Of a DNA stretch of 32,459 bases, positions 24,255 to 32,384 are shown one piece after another; the first letter of the stretch is position 1; the number at the start of each line of letters is the position of its first letter. The notes beneath the pieces are model-generated. The model saw nothing but the letters and a program-made list of their open reading frames with translations, was not told the origin of the DNA and ran no database searches. The DNA is from Bacteroidota bacterium (GTDB lineage: Bacteria; Bacteroidota; Bacteroidia; Bacteroidales; CG2-30-32-10): positions 1-32,459 of the forward strand of contig JACAAW010000023.1 in NCBI GenBank assembly GCA_013377115.1, given 5' to 3'. A program made the translations under genes and the position numbers.

Positions 24255-24275
24255 AATGAGCGCAGTTGAAGTTCA
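24255..24275 (+). repeat. REP-like repeat, degenerate copy 5
   Basis: AATGAGCGCAGTTGAAGTTC keeps the spacing of the core but differs at several bases. It lies 29 nt after copy 4. Confidence 0.5.
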
Positions 24276-24362
24276 ACCAATCCCTACCTCACCAGGGTAA
24301 CATTTATTGTTCTTTTATTTACGCTATTACTTGATGTTTTTGAGTTCATGAATGCTAAAGCA

Positions 24363-24920
24363 TTTTTCTTGATAAGAAAGAACCAAAAAATCAAGGCTGA
24401 TTGCGAATTTCTTGTTTGCTACAGGTTGTCTCTTTCTGCGTGATAAAAGCCGCGCCATCGCTTTAACCTGCCTGAGCTCGCTTATCACTGGCTAAAAGCC
24501 CAGCGCTTTGAGCCATCCTTCGAAAACTACGAAATTTGCAAAAGGCCAATCCTTTTTTGCTACGCAAAAACGAAAAGGTTTTATGCCAACAATTGACCAC
24601 TAAGCTATTTCAAACGAAATAATAATTACACGAGGCAAACCCCTTCATTTTTTCGGAGAAAAAACGTGTGTTGGCAGAGGCAAAACAGCGAGGTTGGTGC
24701 AAGAGTGAACTGAATATAATTTAGAATCATGTCTAAGGCGCTTGTCGTCTGGCTGGAACCAAAAAAGGTTCAAATATCTAATTTGGATTAAAAAAAAACA
24801 CCCTTTTGGTTTCAGACACAACTTTGACTATGATTCTTAATATATTCAGGAGAGCGGTGCAGCATTGTTTTGCCTAGATTTTTTGTTTCTTTTGTAGCAA
24901 TGACAAAAGATAAAGAAAAA
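24363..24920. mobile_element. Non-coding element of about 558 bp with imperfect terminal inverted repeats and an internal palindrome (MITE- or repeat-like)
   Basis: This fills most of the 790-bp gene-free gap 24173-24963. The left end (24363-24396) reads TTTTTCTTGATAAGAAAGA then ACCAAAAAATCAAGGC. The right end, read on the minus strand from 24920, has TTTTTCTT, an inserted short hairpin, then AAGAAACAAAAAATCTAGGC (ending near 24872). Near 24398-24538 there is a further pairing of GCGAATTTC with GAAATTTGC, and TGCCAACA/TGTTGGCA pair at 24584-24591 and 24669-24676. The interior is richer in G and C than the neighbouring DNA. No transposase or convincing ORF is present. I recall similar intergenic units in other Bacteroidota, but could not check. 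It may be a non-autonomous mobile element or a dispersed repeat; a structured RNA is also possible. Confidence 0.5.
24678..24875. repeat. Imperfect 198-bp palindrome within the non-coding element
   Basis: Several arms pair in order. AGGCAAAACA (24678-24687) pairs with TGTTTTGCCT (24866-24875), 10 bp perfect. CTGAATATA (24710-24718) pairs with TATATTCAG (24841-24849). AGAATCAT (24723-24730) pairs with ATGATTCT (24830-24837). AACCAAAA (24757-24764) pairs with TTTTGGTT (24804-24811). The small offsets between the arms mean bulges and loops. Confidence 0.75.
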
Positions 24921-24963
24921 CCTCAGTGGAGGGAAGTTTATTCACAAATAAATTATTGTATTC

Positions 24964-25524
24964 TCAATTACAATAATGAATATTATTTGGTTTTTTTATT
25001 GTCTTTATTTTCCAACCCTTTTTTGTTGAGTAGTGCTTTCTAGAAAAATGTTCAACAATTCCACTTATTGTTCCGATACCTCCAACAGAAACCATCAAAA
25101 TCGTAGGAAGCATTTCATTTTTATAATCATTGAAATGAGAATAATAATAATTTTCCCTAAAGTTAATTAATGCAGACAAAATCCCCAAGGTCAATACGCT
25201 ACCTCCACCTATTAAAAGAAATGGTTTTGGTTTTCTACTAATTTCAATTATATTTGAAATTTTAATTAAATTCCTTTCCCCTATAATAAAAGTAGAATCG
25301 GTGACTTTTGAAATGATTCCTTTACAAACTTTATCATTTTCCAAAACAATTTTCATTCTTTTATAATTAGAAAATTCCTTTGTCCTAATTTTTAGAATTC
25401 CATTTTTCATGATGGTATTCTCTAATTTTAGAAATTTCAAACTATCCAAATGATTTTGAGAAAATCCTTTTTCGGGAATTGTATTTAATGAAAAAAGGAG
25501 TAAAATAATTAAATAATTTTTCAT
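24964..25524 (-). CDS. Small exported/membrane protein, paralogue of the upstream gene
   Basis: This is a 186-residue protein of no family I recognise. A signal peptide or anchor covers 1-22, ending GFSQ. A beta-rich region follows (LENDKVCKGIISKVTDSTFIIG), then a hydrophobic helix at about 100-120 and another around 140-158, before the basic end YSTKKGWKIKTIKKP. The VTDSTFIIG-type strand and the late KKGWKIK motif are shared with the neighbour at 25521-26042, so the two arose by tandem duplication. It overlaps that gene by the four bases ATGA and is translated after it. Both look like envelope proteins of 170-190 residues; the glycine-rich hydrophobic segments suggest membrane insertion. Confidence 0.75.
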   Translation of the reverse strand: MKNYLIILLLFSLNTIPEKGFSQNHLDSLKFLKLENTIMKNGILKIRTKEFSNYKRMKIVLENDKVCKGIISKVTDSTFIIGERNLIKISNIIEISRKPKPFLLIGGGSVLTLGILSALINFRENYYYSHFNDYKNEMLPTILMVSVGGIGTISGIVEHFSRKHYSTKKGWKIKTIKKPNNIHYCN

Positions 25525-26042
25525 AATTCCAGAGCTGGTTTCGAATTAACTTTGATCTTCCATCCTTTTTTTATTGAATAGTTTTTCCTTGCTAAGCTTT
25601 GAATTATTCCAGCAGTTGCAGGAAGTAAACCAAGCGAGGCAGTCCCAAAACCATCAGCCAGCAAACTTAAATTGCCATTAAATGCAGAAATCCCAATAAA
25701 AGCAATCCCAACAACAACCATCCCAGCTCCGGTTAAAATTAAAACAGGACTGCGATATCGACTAATTTTTTTTATGTCTTTTATTCTAAAACATTCGCTA
25801 TTTCCAATAAAAAAAGTTGAATCAGAAATGTCATGCAGCACACCTTTAACTTTAGTATTTTCTAATGAAACTGTTACTTTTTGGCTGTTAGAAAACTCAT
25901 GACTTAATATTTGCTGTTTACTGTGTTTCTCAATAGTTTTTTCAACCAACAAAAACTTTATACTATCAGTTGGTTGTTGACAATAACCTTTTTCAAAAAT
26001 AAAGATGAATGGAAGGATGAAAAGGATGATCAGTTTCTTCAT
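25521..26042 (-). CDS. Small exported/membrane protein, first of a tandem paralogous pair
   Basis: The 173-residue protein has a signal peptide (1-21, ending GYCQ). Next come VSLENTKVKGVLHDISDSTF and FRIKDIKKISRY, then glycine-rich hydrophobic segments (ILTGAGMVVVGIAFIGISAF and a second helix near 135-150) and the end YSIKKGWKIKV. The alignment with the downstream paralogue covers the whole length. The strand pattern in the N-terminal half (VKGVLHDISDSTFFIG) resembles small beta-barrel nucleotide-free folds, but no function can be named. It has its own Bacteroidota-type promoter and leads a two-gene operon. Confidence 0.75.
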   Translation of the reverse strand: MKKLIILFILPFIFIFEKGYCQQPTDSIKFLLVEKTIEKHSKQQILSHEFSNSQKVTVSLENTKVKGVLHDISDSTFFIGNSECFRIKDIKKISRYRSPVLILTGAGMVVVGIAFIGISAFNGNLSLLADGFGTASLGLLPATAGIIQSLARKNYSIKKGWKIKVNSKPALEL

Positions 26043-26073
26043 TACGATAACTAGTATTCTTTTATTAGCTGCC

Positions 26074-26105
26074 CAAAACTAGTAAATTAATAATGAACTG
26101 TCAAA
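26074..26105 (-). promoter_or_regulatory. Bacteroidota-type promoter of the paralogous pair
   Basis: On the minus strand, TTTG (26102-26105), a 20-nt spacer and TAGTTTTG (26074-26081) match both boxes. The predicted start is about 25 nt before the ATG at 26042. Confidence 0.6.
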
Positions 26106-26143
26106 TAATATGGATTTATTCTTTGTTTAATTTTGCGTCTGTC

Positions 26144-26836
26144 TTACAAAGCCAATCCCAAATTCAAGCCCAGTAAAAATTTAAAATGATTGTCAATAAA
26201 GAAAAACTGATCTCTTGTAAACATTTGGTAGTTTTTATTGGCAATATTTTCAGTAAATGTATTGTATTTATATCCGAGGCCTAAATAACCATCAATAGCA
26301 ATTTTTCCAGCGATTACTTGGCCGCCAATCATTGCATCAACATTAAAGTATCTTAAATTAATATAATCAGTAGTAGTGCTGGTTTGTTTATATGCTAGTG
26401 TTGCCGAAGTGTATGAGCAAAAAGGGCCTACATAAATCCCAACAGGTGCCAGGTACTTTTTTATTAAGAATAATTTATACGCCGCCTGAAAACGAAAACC
26501 CGAAACACTCAAAGAACTTGTATTTACACCTCGCGATGTATCACCAATCAGCATCATTAAACTTTTTCCAATATAGGCACCACCAATTTGCATTGATTGG
26601 TGCTGGTTGGTGGCAAATTCGTAAACCAACTTATACTCACCAGTAAGGATAATTTGCCCTTGTATCATGCTCAAAGGATTGGTTTTTATAACTCTGCTAT
26701 GTTTCTGCGGACAAACAAGCTGTGATTTTGGAACGGTATCTTGTTTCAAAGAATACTGGGCAAAACAAGGAATTGCGAACATTAAAATGATCGAAAGTAA
26801 AACTAAGGAAATTCCTATTCGTAAATTTTTGCCCAT
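26144..26836 (-). CDS. Outer-membrane beta-barrel-like protein
   Basis: The 230-residue protein has a signal peptide (about 1-26, ending CFAQ). The mature part is a series of amphipathic strands with aromatic residues at their ends: ILTGEYKLVYEF, MQIGGAYIG, FRFQAAYKLFLI, VGIYVGPFCSYTSATLAYKQ, AIDGYLGLGYKYNTF, and a final FKFLLGLNLGLAL. This fits a small, about 8- to 10-stranded porin-like barrel. The C-terminal residue is Leu, not the usual Phe. No specific family or cargo is recognised. It is monocistronic, between the paralogous pair and tsaD, on the same strand as tsaD but 70 nt from it. Confidence 0.7.
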   Translation of the reverse strand: MGKNLRIGISLVLLSIILMFAIPCFAQYSLKQDTVPKSQLVCPQKHSRVIKTNPLSMIQGQIILTGEYKLVYEFATNQHQSMQIGGAYIGKSLMMLIGDTSRGVNTSSLSVSGFRFQAAYKLFLIKKYLAPVGIYVGPFCSYTSATLAYKQTSTTTDYINLRYFNVDAMIGGQVIAGKIAIDGYLGLGYKYNTFTENIANKNYQMFTRDQFFFIDNHFKFLLGLNLGLAL

Positions 26837-26906
26837 TAAATTAATATTCTTGAGAGTGTAAAGATATTAATTTTTCACAAAATCTTTTCCAAATTATTTC
26901 AACATA

Positions 26907-27932
26907 CTATTTCCATTCATTTCTAGAATAGGGCGAAACATCCATTTCAGCAAAATCCTTCTTTAAATATTTGAAATATCCTGCTATGGCCACCATTGCT
27001 GCATTATCAGTGCAATACTCAAATTTCGGAATAAACACTTTCCAACCAGAATTTTCTTGTTCACCAAGCAAAGTATTTCTCAATCCAGAATTAGCCGAAA
27101 CACCTCCAGAAATAGCAATCTGATTAATACCAGTTTCTTTGGCCGCTTTTTTTAATTTGATTAAAAGCGTATCAATAATTGTTTTTTGCAACGAAGCACA
27201 TAAATCATTCAAATTCTCTTCAATAAAATTCTCATTTAACTTTATTTGGTCTCTCACAAAATATAAAAATGAAGTTTTCAGTCCACTAAAACTAAAATCC
27301 AAATTGGGCAGGTTCGCTATTGCAAATTTGAATTTATTGGGGTTTCCTTCCTTGGCATATTTGTCAATTAATGGTCCGCCAGGGTAGGGAAGTCCTAATA
27401 TTTTTGCAGCTTTGTCAAAAGCCTCACCAGCAGCATCATCAATGGTTTGTCCAATCAATTCAATATCGAAATAGTCTTTTACTTTTAAAATTTGGGTATG
27501 GCCTCCAGAAACTGTTAAGCAAAGGAATGGAAAGTTCGGAACTTTTTCGGTACTGTTATTACCTTCAATAAAATGGGCTAAAATATGGGCTTGCAGATGA
27601 TTTATTTCGATAATCGGAATATTTAATCCCAAAGCAAAAGCTTTCGAAAAAGAGCAGCCAACCAATAAGGAACCGAGCAATCCCGGACCTCTGGTAAAAG
27701 CGATAGCATCTATTTGATTTTTCGTTATATTTGCATTTTTTAAAGCAGATTCAATTACTGGAATAATATTTTGTTGATGAGCTCTAGAAGCAAGTTCAGG
27801 CACGACGCCACCAAAATTCTTATGAACATCTTGGTTGGCAATTATATTGGCAAGAATTTTGCGGTCTTGGATGATCGCGGCCGAAGTGTCATCACAAGAA
27901 GATTCAATTCCTAATATTGTTATTGATTTCAT
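26907..27932 (-). CDS. tsaD: tRNA N6-adenosine threonylcarbamoyltransferase (TsaD/Kae1/Gcp)
   Basis: The 341-residue protein transfers threonylcarbamoyl from TC-AMP to A37 of ANN-decoding tRNAs, an essential modification, with TsaB and TsaE as partners. It begins ILGIESSCDDTSAAI, the ASKHA nucleotide fold. The iron-binding histidines are in NHLQAHILAH (His112 and His116), followed by LTVSGGHTQI and the late metal-binding Asp in CTDNAAMVAIAGY. The length is standard. It is divergent from the tamB-like gene, and only 13-25 nt separate their likely first codons, so each gene's promoter overlaps the other's coding or leader region. This pairing is, from memory, conserved in Bacteroidota. Confidence 0.97.
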   Translation of the reverse strand: MKSITILGIESSCDDTSAAIIQDRKILANIIANQDVHKNFGGVVPELASRAHQQNIIPVIESALKNANITKNQIDAIAFTRGPGLLGSLLVGCSFSKAFALGLNIPIIEINHLQAHILAHFIEGNNSTEKVPNFPFLCLTVSGGHTQILKVKDYFDIELIGQTIDDAAGEAFDKAAKILGLPYPGGPLIDKYAKEGNPNKFKFAIANLPNLDFSFSGLKTSFLYFVRDQIKLNENFIEENLNDLCASLQKTIIDTLLIKLKKAAKETGINQIAISGGVSANSGLRNTLLGEQENSGWKVFIPKFEYCTDNAAMVAIAGYFKYLKKDFAEMDVSPYSRNEWK

Positions 27933-27949
27933 TGGTTTAAAATAATTTT

Positions 27950-27957
27950 CAAAGGTA
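27950..27957 (-). promoter_or_regulatory. Candidate -7 element of tsaD
   Basis: On the minus strand TACCTTTG matches TAnnTTTG, 18 nt before the tsaD ATG. No TTG is visible at 17-23 nt further up. It overlaps the likely start of the divergent tamB-like gene. Confidence 0.4.
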
Positions 27958-28028
27958 TCAAAAAAAAGTTAAAAATACTTGTTTACACATTACTGGTAAT
28001 TATTCTATTACCAGTATTAACTTTAATA

Positions 28029-31000
28029 TTGCTCAAAAGTAATACTTTTCAAACATTTTTAGCCAAACGTTTTGCCGCTTATTATTCTAATGAATTAAAA
28101 ACCGAAATAACAATCGATAGGGTTGAAATTGATTTGTTTTCGGAACTTGATTTTTACGGATTAAAAATAAAGGACCAGCATAAAAATCTTTTATTAGAAG
28201 CTCCCAAAGCTACCGTTAGTATTGATGATATTTCATTGAAATACAATCGTATCAATATCGAGAAAATAAAATTAGATGACACTTATTTGGCTTTCCGTAA
28301 ATATAAAAAGGAGAATACTTTAAATTTTCAGTTTTTGTTAGATTATTTTGCTTCCAATGATACCACGCCAATTACACAGAGTTGGAGCTATTCCTGTTAT
28401 GGTTTCGAACTGAAAAATGCGAAGTTTAAATATCGTAACGAAAACTTTGATACCATTACCAATGGAATTGATTTCAATAATTTATATGTTAAATCCTTCA
28501 ATACTTATATCAATAGTTTTGGTGTGTTTAATGATACAATAAAAGCCAATATCGTAAACTTATCAATTAACGAAAAATCGGGTTTTAACTTGAAGGATTT
28601 TTCAACAAAAATAAGTGTTTCGCCTGTGGAAGCCAAGTTTCAAGATATGCATATCAAAACAAAAGGTTCGGATGTTACTTTAAATGCGGCACTGAAGTAT
28701 ACTTCTTATGATGATTTTAGTGATTTTAATAACAAAGTCAGGATATCTACAACATTTTTGAAATCGAAAATTGATTTAAGCGAAGTAGCCTTTTTTTCTG
28801 ATCAATTGAATGGGATGGTTGGGGCGATGAATATTGAAGGAGAATTGAAAGGAAAAGTTTCAAACTTAAAAGGAAAAAACGTAAAACTATCTTATGGTTC
28901 AAATACAAAATTTCTAGGAAATTTTAGTTTGACAGGTTTGCCCGATTTAAAAGAAACTTATATTAATCTGACTGTTAAAGATTTTACAACTTCAAAAAAA
29001 GATATTGAATATTTCAAATTGCCTTCTGAAAATGGTGGGATTCCAATTGTTGTTCGAGAAGAATTAGCAAAGCTTGGAAATATCAGAGTAAAGGCTGTTT
29101 TTACAGGGTTTTATAATGATTTTGTTGCTGATGGTGATTTTTACACAGATTTAGGTAAAGTCTCAACTGATATTTTACTAAAAGACAATAAAAATACTGG
29201 TAAAATTGAATACAATGGAAAATTGGCTGCCGAAGAATTTAATCTCGGAGCATTTCTTTCAAATGAAGACATTGGAAAACTTTCAATAAATACAAATATC
29301 ACAGGAAATGGTCTTGAAATTAAAAAAGTAAAAGCAAAATTAAAAGGTACGGTTAATAGTATTGAGTTTAAAAAGTATAATTACAAAAACATCAATATTG
29401 AGGGAGATTTATCAAATCGGCATTTTCATGGAAAAGCTGAGGTAAATGACCAAAATGTTGATTTGAGTTTTGTTGGAGACGTAAACTTTGCAAAAAAAAT
29501 ACCGGAGTTTAATTTTTCATCGGAAATTCGTCATGCCAGATTGTCGGAATTGAATATTTTAAAATCAGATTCTTTATTGGATTTGTCGACCAAATTAACA
29601 GTCAATTTTTCAGGGGATAAAATCGACAACGTTCAGGGAAATTTGACTTTAGAAAATTCTGAGATTATTTTGGGAAAAGAGTTCTATCAAATGAAGGATT
29701 TTCAAATGATATACTCCGTTAAGAAAGATATTCATAAGTCTTTGGAATTAACTTCCGATTTGGTTAATATTAGTGTTGAAGGTAATTTTTTATACAATGA
29801 TTTGTACAATTCAATTATTAAATCGGCAAACCAATATTTTCCATCAGTAAAATTGAATCCAAAAGTTGATTACGATAATATCTCAAATCAGAAAGTTTCA
29901 TTTTTTATTAATATTAATGATACCAGGCTTTTGAGTAAATTGTTTTTTCCAAAACTCAATATTGAAAGCAATACATTTTTCGAGGGTTCTTATAACTCAA
30001 TAAATTCTAATTTAACCGTTGTTGGAAAGTCTTCAGAAATTAGTTACGATGGGAAAAAAATGAATCAGATGTTTTTCAATATGAATTCTCTGAACAAGAA
30101 AATATTCGTGAATCTTGGGGCAGATAGTTTGGTAATTGCTAAAAATTTGAGCTTTGATAATTTGTCAATGAAAACATCAACTTCAAACGACTCTTCAAAA
30201 TTTAATATTGAATGGATGGGCGATAAAAATGAAACTACAAAATTTGGCAAATTAAATGGTTTGATTACATTTTTTGATATGAGAAATTTAAATTTAAAGT
30301 TTTCACAGTCTTTATTTGCCGTAAATGATTCAGTTTGGAGGATAAGCGATCGCAACTTGATTAGTGTTGATACCACTGCAATAAAATTTTCGAATTTTAT
30401 AATTGCAAACAATACGGAAAGTGTTAAGATTGAAGGAAAAATATCAAACGATCCAAATGATAAGCTAGAACTAAATTTTGGGCATTTCAATTTGTCTGAT
30501 TTTGATCCAATTTTCAAAAAGTCGAGTGTAGAATTTGATGGCATTTTAAATGGAAATTTAACACTAAATGACATTTATAAATCACCAAATTTTGTTTCCG
30601 CATTATCCATTAGTAATTTTTCTTTTAATAAAGATAAATTAGGAGATTTGGAGTTAACCAGTAATTGGGATTATTCAAAAAATGCAATTTATGCAACAGC
30701 AGCAATTGTTTACAGTGGTTCCGTTGGTAAAAATCAGCCTGTAACCATTTCCGGAAATTTTTATCCCGACAGGAAGACGGATAATTTTGATTTTAATGCC
30801 GATGTCGTTAATTTCCGTTTAAAGTTTTTAAACCGTTATTTTGAAGGATTTTGCTCCGATTTTTATGGTTTGGCAACAGGAAAATTAAAACTTGGTGGCA
30901 GTTTGGATAGTCCAGAACTCAGCGGAAATGTGAAAATTTCAAAAACTGGAATGAAAATAGATTATTTAAACACAGTTTATTCTTTAACTGGAAATGTGAA

Positions 31001-32372
31001 AATTGAAAAGAATTTTTTCGAATTTCAAAATGTTAAGATTAATGATGCTTTGAATGATAGTGCAACTTTATTTGGCCGAATTACTCACGATCGTTTTTAT
31101 GATTTTCATTATGATTTAGGCGTAAAGCCACATAAAATGATGTTATTAAATACAAATTCTGCCCAGAATGGTGTTTATTATGGAAAAGCTTTTTTAACTG
31201 GTTTGGTTCATGTTTTTGGTGATGATTACAATGTGAAAATTGACATATCGGGAAAAACAGAAAAAGGTACTCAGTTTTTTCTTCCTTTGGGATCTGCGCA
31301 AGAAGTTTCGAGCAACAGTTTTATTTCTTTTGTGGAGAAAGATACTGCAAAAGTAATTCAAACTTATAATGTCGATTTATCTGGTGTTCAGCTAAATTTT
31401 GATCTGGATGTTACACCTGATGCTGAAGTTCAAATAATTTTTGATTCCAAAATGGGCGATATTATTAAAGCAAAAGGAAATGGAAATCTTAAATTTGAAA
31501 TAACCACTTCAGGTGATTTTAATATTTTTGGAGATTATGTTATCGAAGATGGAGATTATTTATTTACACTTCAAAATATTATAAATAAACGGTTTAAAAT
31601 TCAAAAAGGTGGCCTTGTTAAGTGGAATGGCGATGTTTATGATGCTGATGTTAATTTGCAAGCAATTTACAAAGTTCGGACCTCTCTGTATGATTTGCAT
31701 AACAATCCATTAATTGTTGATGCTGATACCAGCAAAAAGAGAATTCCAGTGGATTGTAAAATTTTGATGACGGATAAACTTTTTAATCCTACGATTGCTT
31801 TTGATATTGATTTCCCTTCATTAACCGAATCCAATAGAGAACAATATAGAGATGTAGTGAAACAGGATATTAATAAGCAGCTATTTTCCTTATTGGTATT
31901 AAATCGATTTATTGATGCAAGTCAAAATAAAAATTCATCAGAAACTCCAACCAATAATTTAGTAGGTGCTAACTCAAGTGAACTGCTTTCAAATCAATTG
32001 AGTAATTGGCTTTCTCAAATAAGCAAGGAATTTGATATTGGTGTTAATTATCGTCCTGGTGATCAATTGAGCAATGATATGCTGGTTGTGGCTTTGTCTA
32101 CACAGTTATTTAATGACAGGGTAAGTGTGGATGGGAATTTTGGAACTGCAGGAAATAAGCAAAGTACCAGTAATATAGTAGGTGATGTTAATGTTGAGGT
32201 AAAACTTACTGATGAAGGAAAGTTTAAGGTAAAAGCATTTAATCGATCCAATACTAGTGATGTTTTGTACAACAACGCTCCTTATACTCAAGGTTTGGGA
32301 ATGTTTTACAGAAAAGAATTTGATAATTTCTCCGAATTTTTTAAAAAAACAAATAAGAAAAAGAAGAAATAA
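28029..32372 (+). CDS. TamB-domain protein (AsmA-like, translocation/assembly module TamB)
   Basis: From the TTG at 28029 the protein has 1447 residues. The frame stays open upstream to 27927 and encodes KKKLKILVYTLLVIILLPVL just before it, an obvious basic-plus-hydrophobic anchor. The true start is therefore probably upstream, at ATC 27957 or ATT 27945, as no ATG, GTG or TTG lies between. I keep 28029 as the only conventional start. The body is a long series of beta-strand repeats (28-450 and on), as in AsmA-like bridge proteins. The C-terminal TamB domain (about 1150-1440) contains FNIFGDYVIEDGDYLFTLQN and VKWNGDVYDADVNLQAIYKV. It spans the periplasm and moves lipids or outer-membrane proteins, with a BamA-type partner such as TamL; no partner gene is in the window. 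A lysine-rich tail ends the protein. Confidence 0.92.
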   Translation: MLKSNTFQTFLAKRFAAYYSNELKTEITIDRVEIDLFSELDFYGLKIKDQHKNLLLEAPKATVSIDDISLKYNRINIEKIKLDDTYLAFRKYKKENTLNFQFLLDYFASNDTTPITQSWSYSCYGFELKNAKFKYRNENFDTITNGIDFNNLYVKSFNTYINSFGVFNDTIKANIVNLSINEKSGFNLKDFSTKISVSPVEAKFQDMHIKTKGSDVTLNAALKYTSYDDFSDFNNKVRISTTFLKSKIDLSEVAFFSDQLNGMVGAMNIEGELKGKVSNLKGKNVKLSYGSNTKFLGNFSLTGLPDLKETYINLTVKDFTTSKKDIEYFKLPSENGGIPIVVREELAKLGNIRVKAVFTGFYNDFVADGDFYTDLGKVSTDILLKDNKNTGKIEYNGKLAAEEFNLGAFLSNEDIGKLSINTNITGNGLEIKKVKAKLKGTVNSIEFKKYNYKNINIEGDLSNRHFHGKAEVNDQNVDLSFVGDVNFAKKIPEFNFSSEIRHARLSELNILKSDSLLDLSTKLTVNFSGDKIDNVQGNLTLENSEIILGKEFYQMKDFQMIYSVKKDIHKSLELTSDLVNISVEGNFLYNDLYNSIIKSANQYFPSVKLNPKVDYDNISNQKVSFFININDTRLLSKLFFPKLNIESNTFFEGSYNSINSNLTVVGKSSEISYDGKKMNQMFFNMNSLNKKIFVNLGADSLVIAKNLSFDNLSMKTSTSNDSSKFNIEWMGDKNETTKFGKLNGLITFFDMRNLNLKFSQSLFAVNDSVWRISDRNLISVDTTAIKFSNFIIANNTESVKIEGKISNDPNDKLELNFGHFNLSDFDPIFKKSSVEFDGILNGNLTLNDIYKSPNFVSALSISNFSFNKDKLGDLELTSNWDYSKNAIYATAAIVYSGSVGKNQPVTISGNFYPDRKTDNFDFNADVVNFRLKFLNRYFEGFCSDFYGLATGKLKLGGSLDSPELSGNVKISKTGMKIDYLNTVYSLTGNVKIEKNFFEFQNVKINDALNDSATLFGRITHDRFYDFHYDLGVKPHKMMLLNTNSAQNGVYYGKAFLTGLVHVFGDDYNVKIDISGKTEKGTQFFLPLGSAQEVSSNSFISFVEKDTAKVIQTYNVDLSGVQLNFDLDVTPDAEVQIIFDSKMGDIIKAKGNGNLKFEITTSGDFNIFGDYVIEDGDYLFTLQNIINKRFKIQKGGLVKWNGDVYDADVNLQAIYKVRTSLYDLHNNPLIVDADTSKKRIPVDCKILMTDKLFNPTIAFDIDFPSLTESNREQYRDVVKQDINKQLFSLLVLNRFIDASQNKNSSETPTNNLVGANSSELLSNQLSNWLSQISKEFDIGVNYRPGDQLSNDMLVVALSTQLFNDRVSVDGNFGTAGNKQSTSNIVGDVNVEVKLTDEGKFKVKAFNRSNTSDVLYNNAPYTQGLGMFYRKEFDNFSEFFKKTNKKKKK

Positions 32373-32384
32373 ACATCATTGAAA

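Noticed and set aside
24584-24676. Integron attC site with TGCCAACA / TGTTGGCA ends
   Set aside because: The spacing of 93 bp is plausible, but the ends do not match RYYYAAC/GTTRRRY and no integrase or cassette is nearby.
24757-24780. GGTTCAAAT-like tRNA T-loop
   Set aside because: No acceptor stem, anticodon arm or D-loop can be built around it. It is part of the palindrome arm and loop.
24729-24791. 20-residue frame within the palindrome
   Set aside because: It is too short and formed by palindrome sequence.
24900-25049. 49-residue frame (starting MTKDKEKPQWRE)
   Set aside because: It starts inside the right inverted repeat of the non-coding element and runs antisense into the paralogue gene.
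30065-30574. 169-residue frame on the minus strand
   Set aside because: It lies inside the tamB-like gene. The composition follows from the AT-rich antisense of that gene and contains no recognisable motif.
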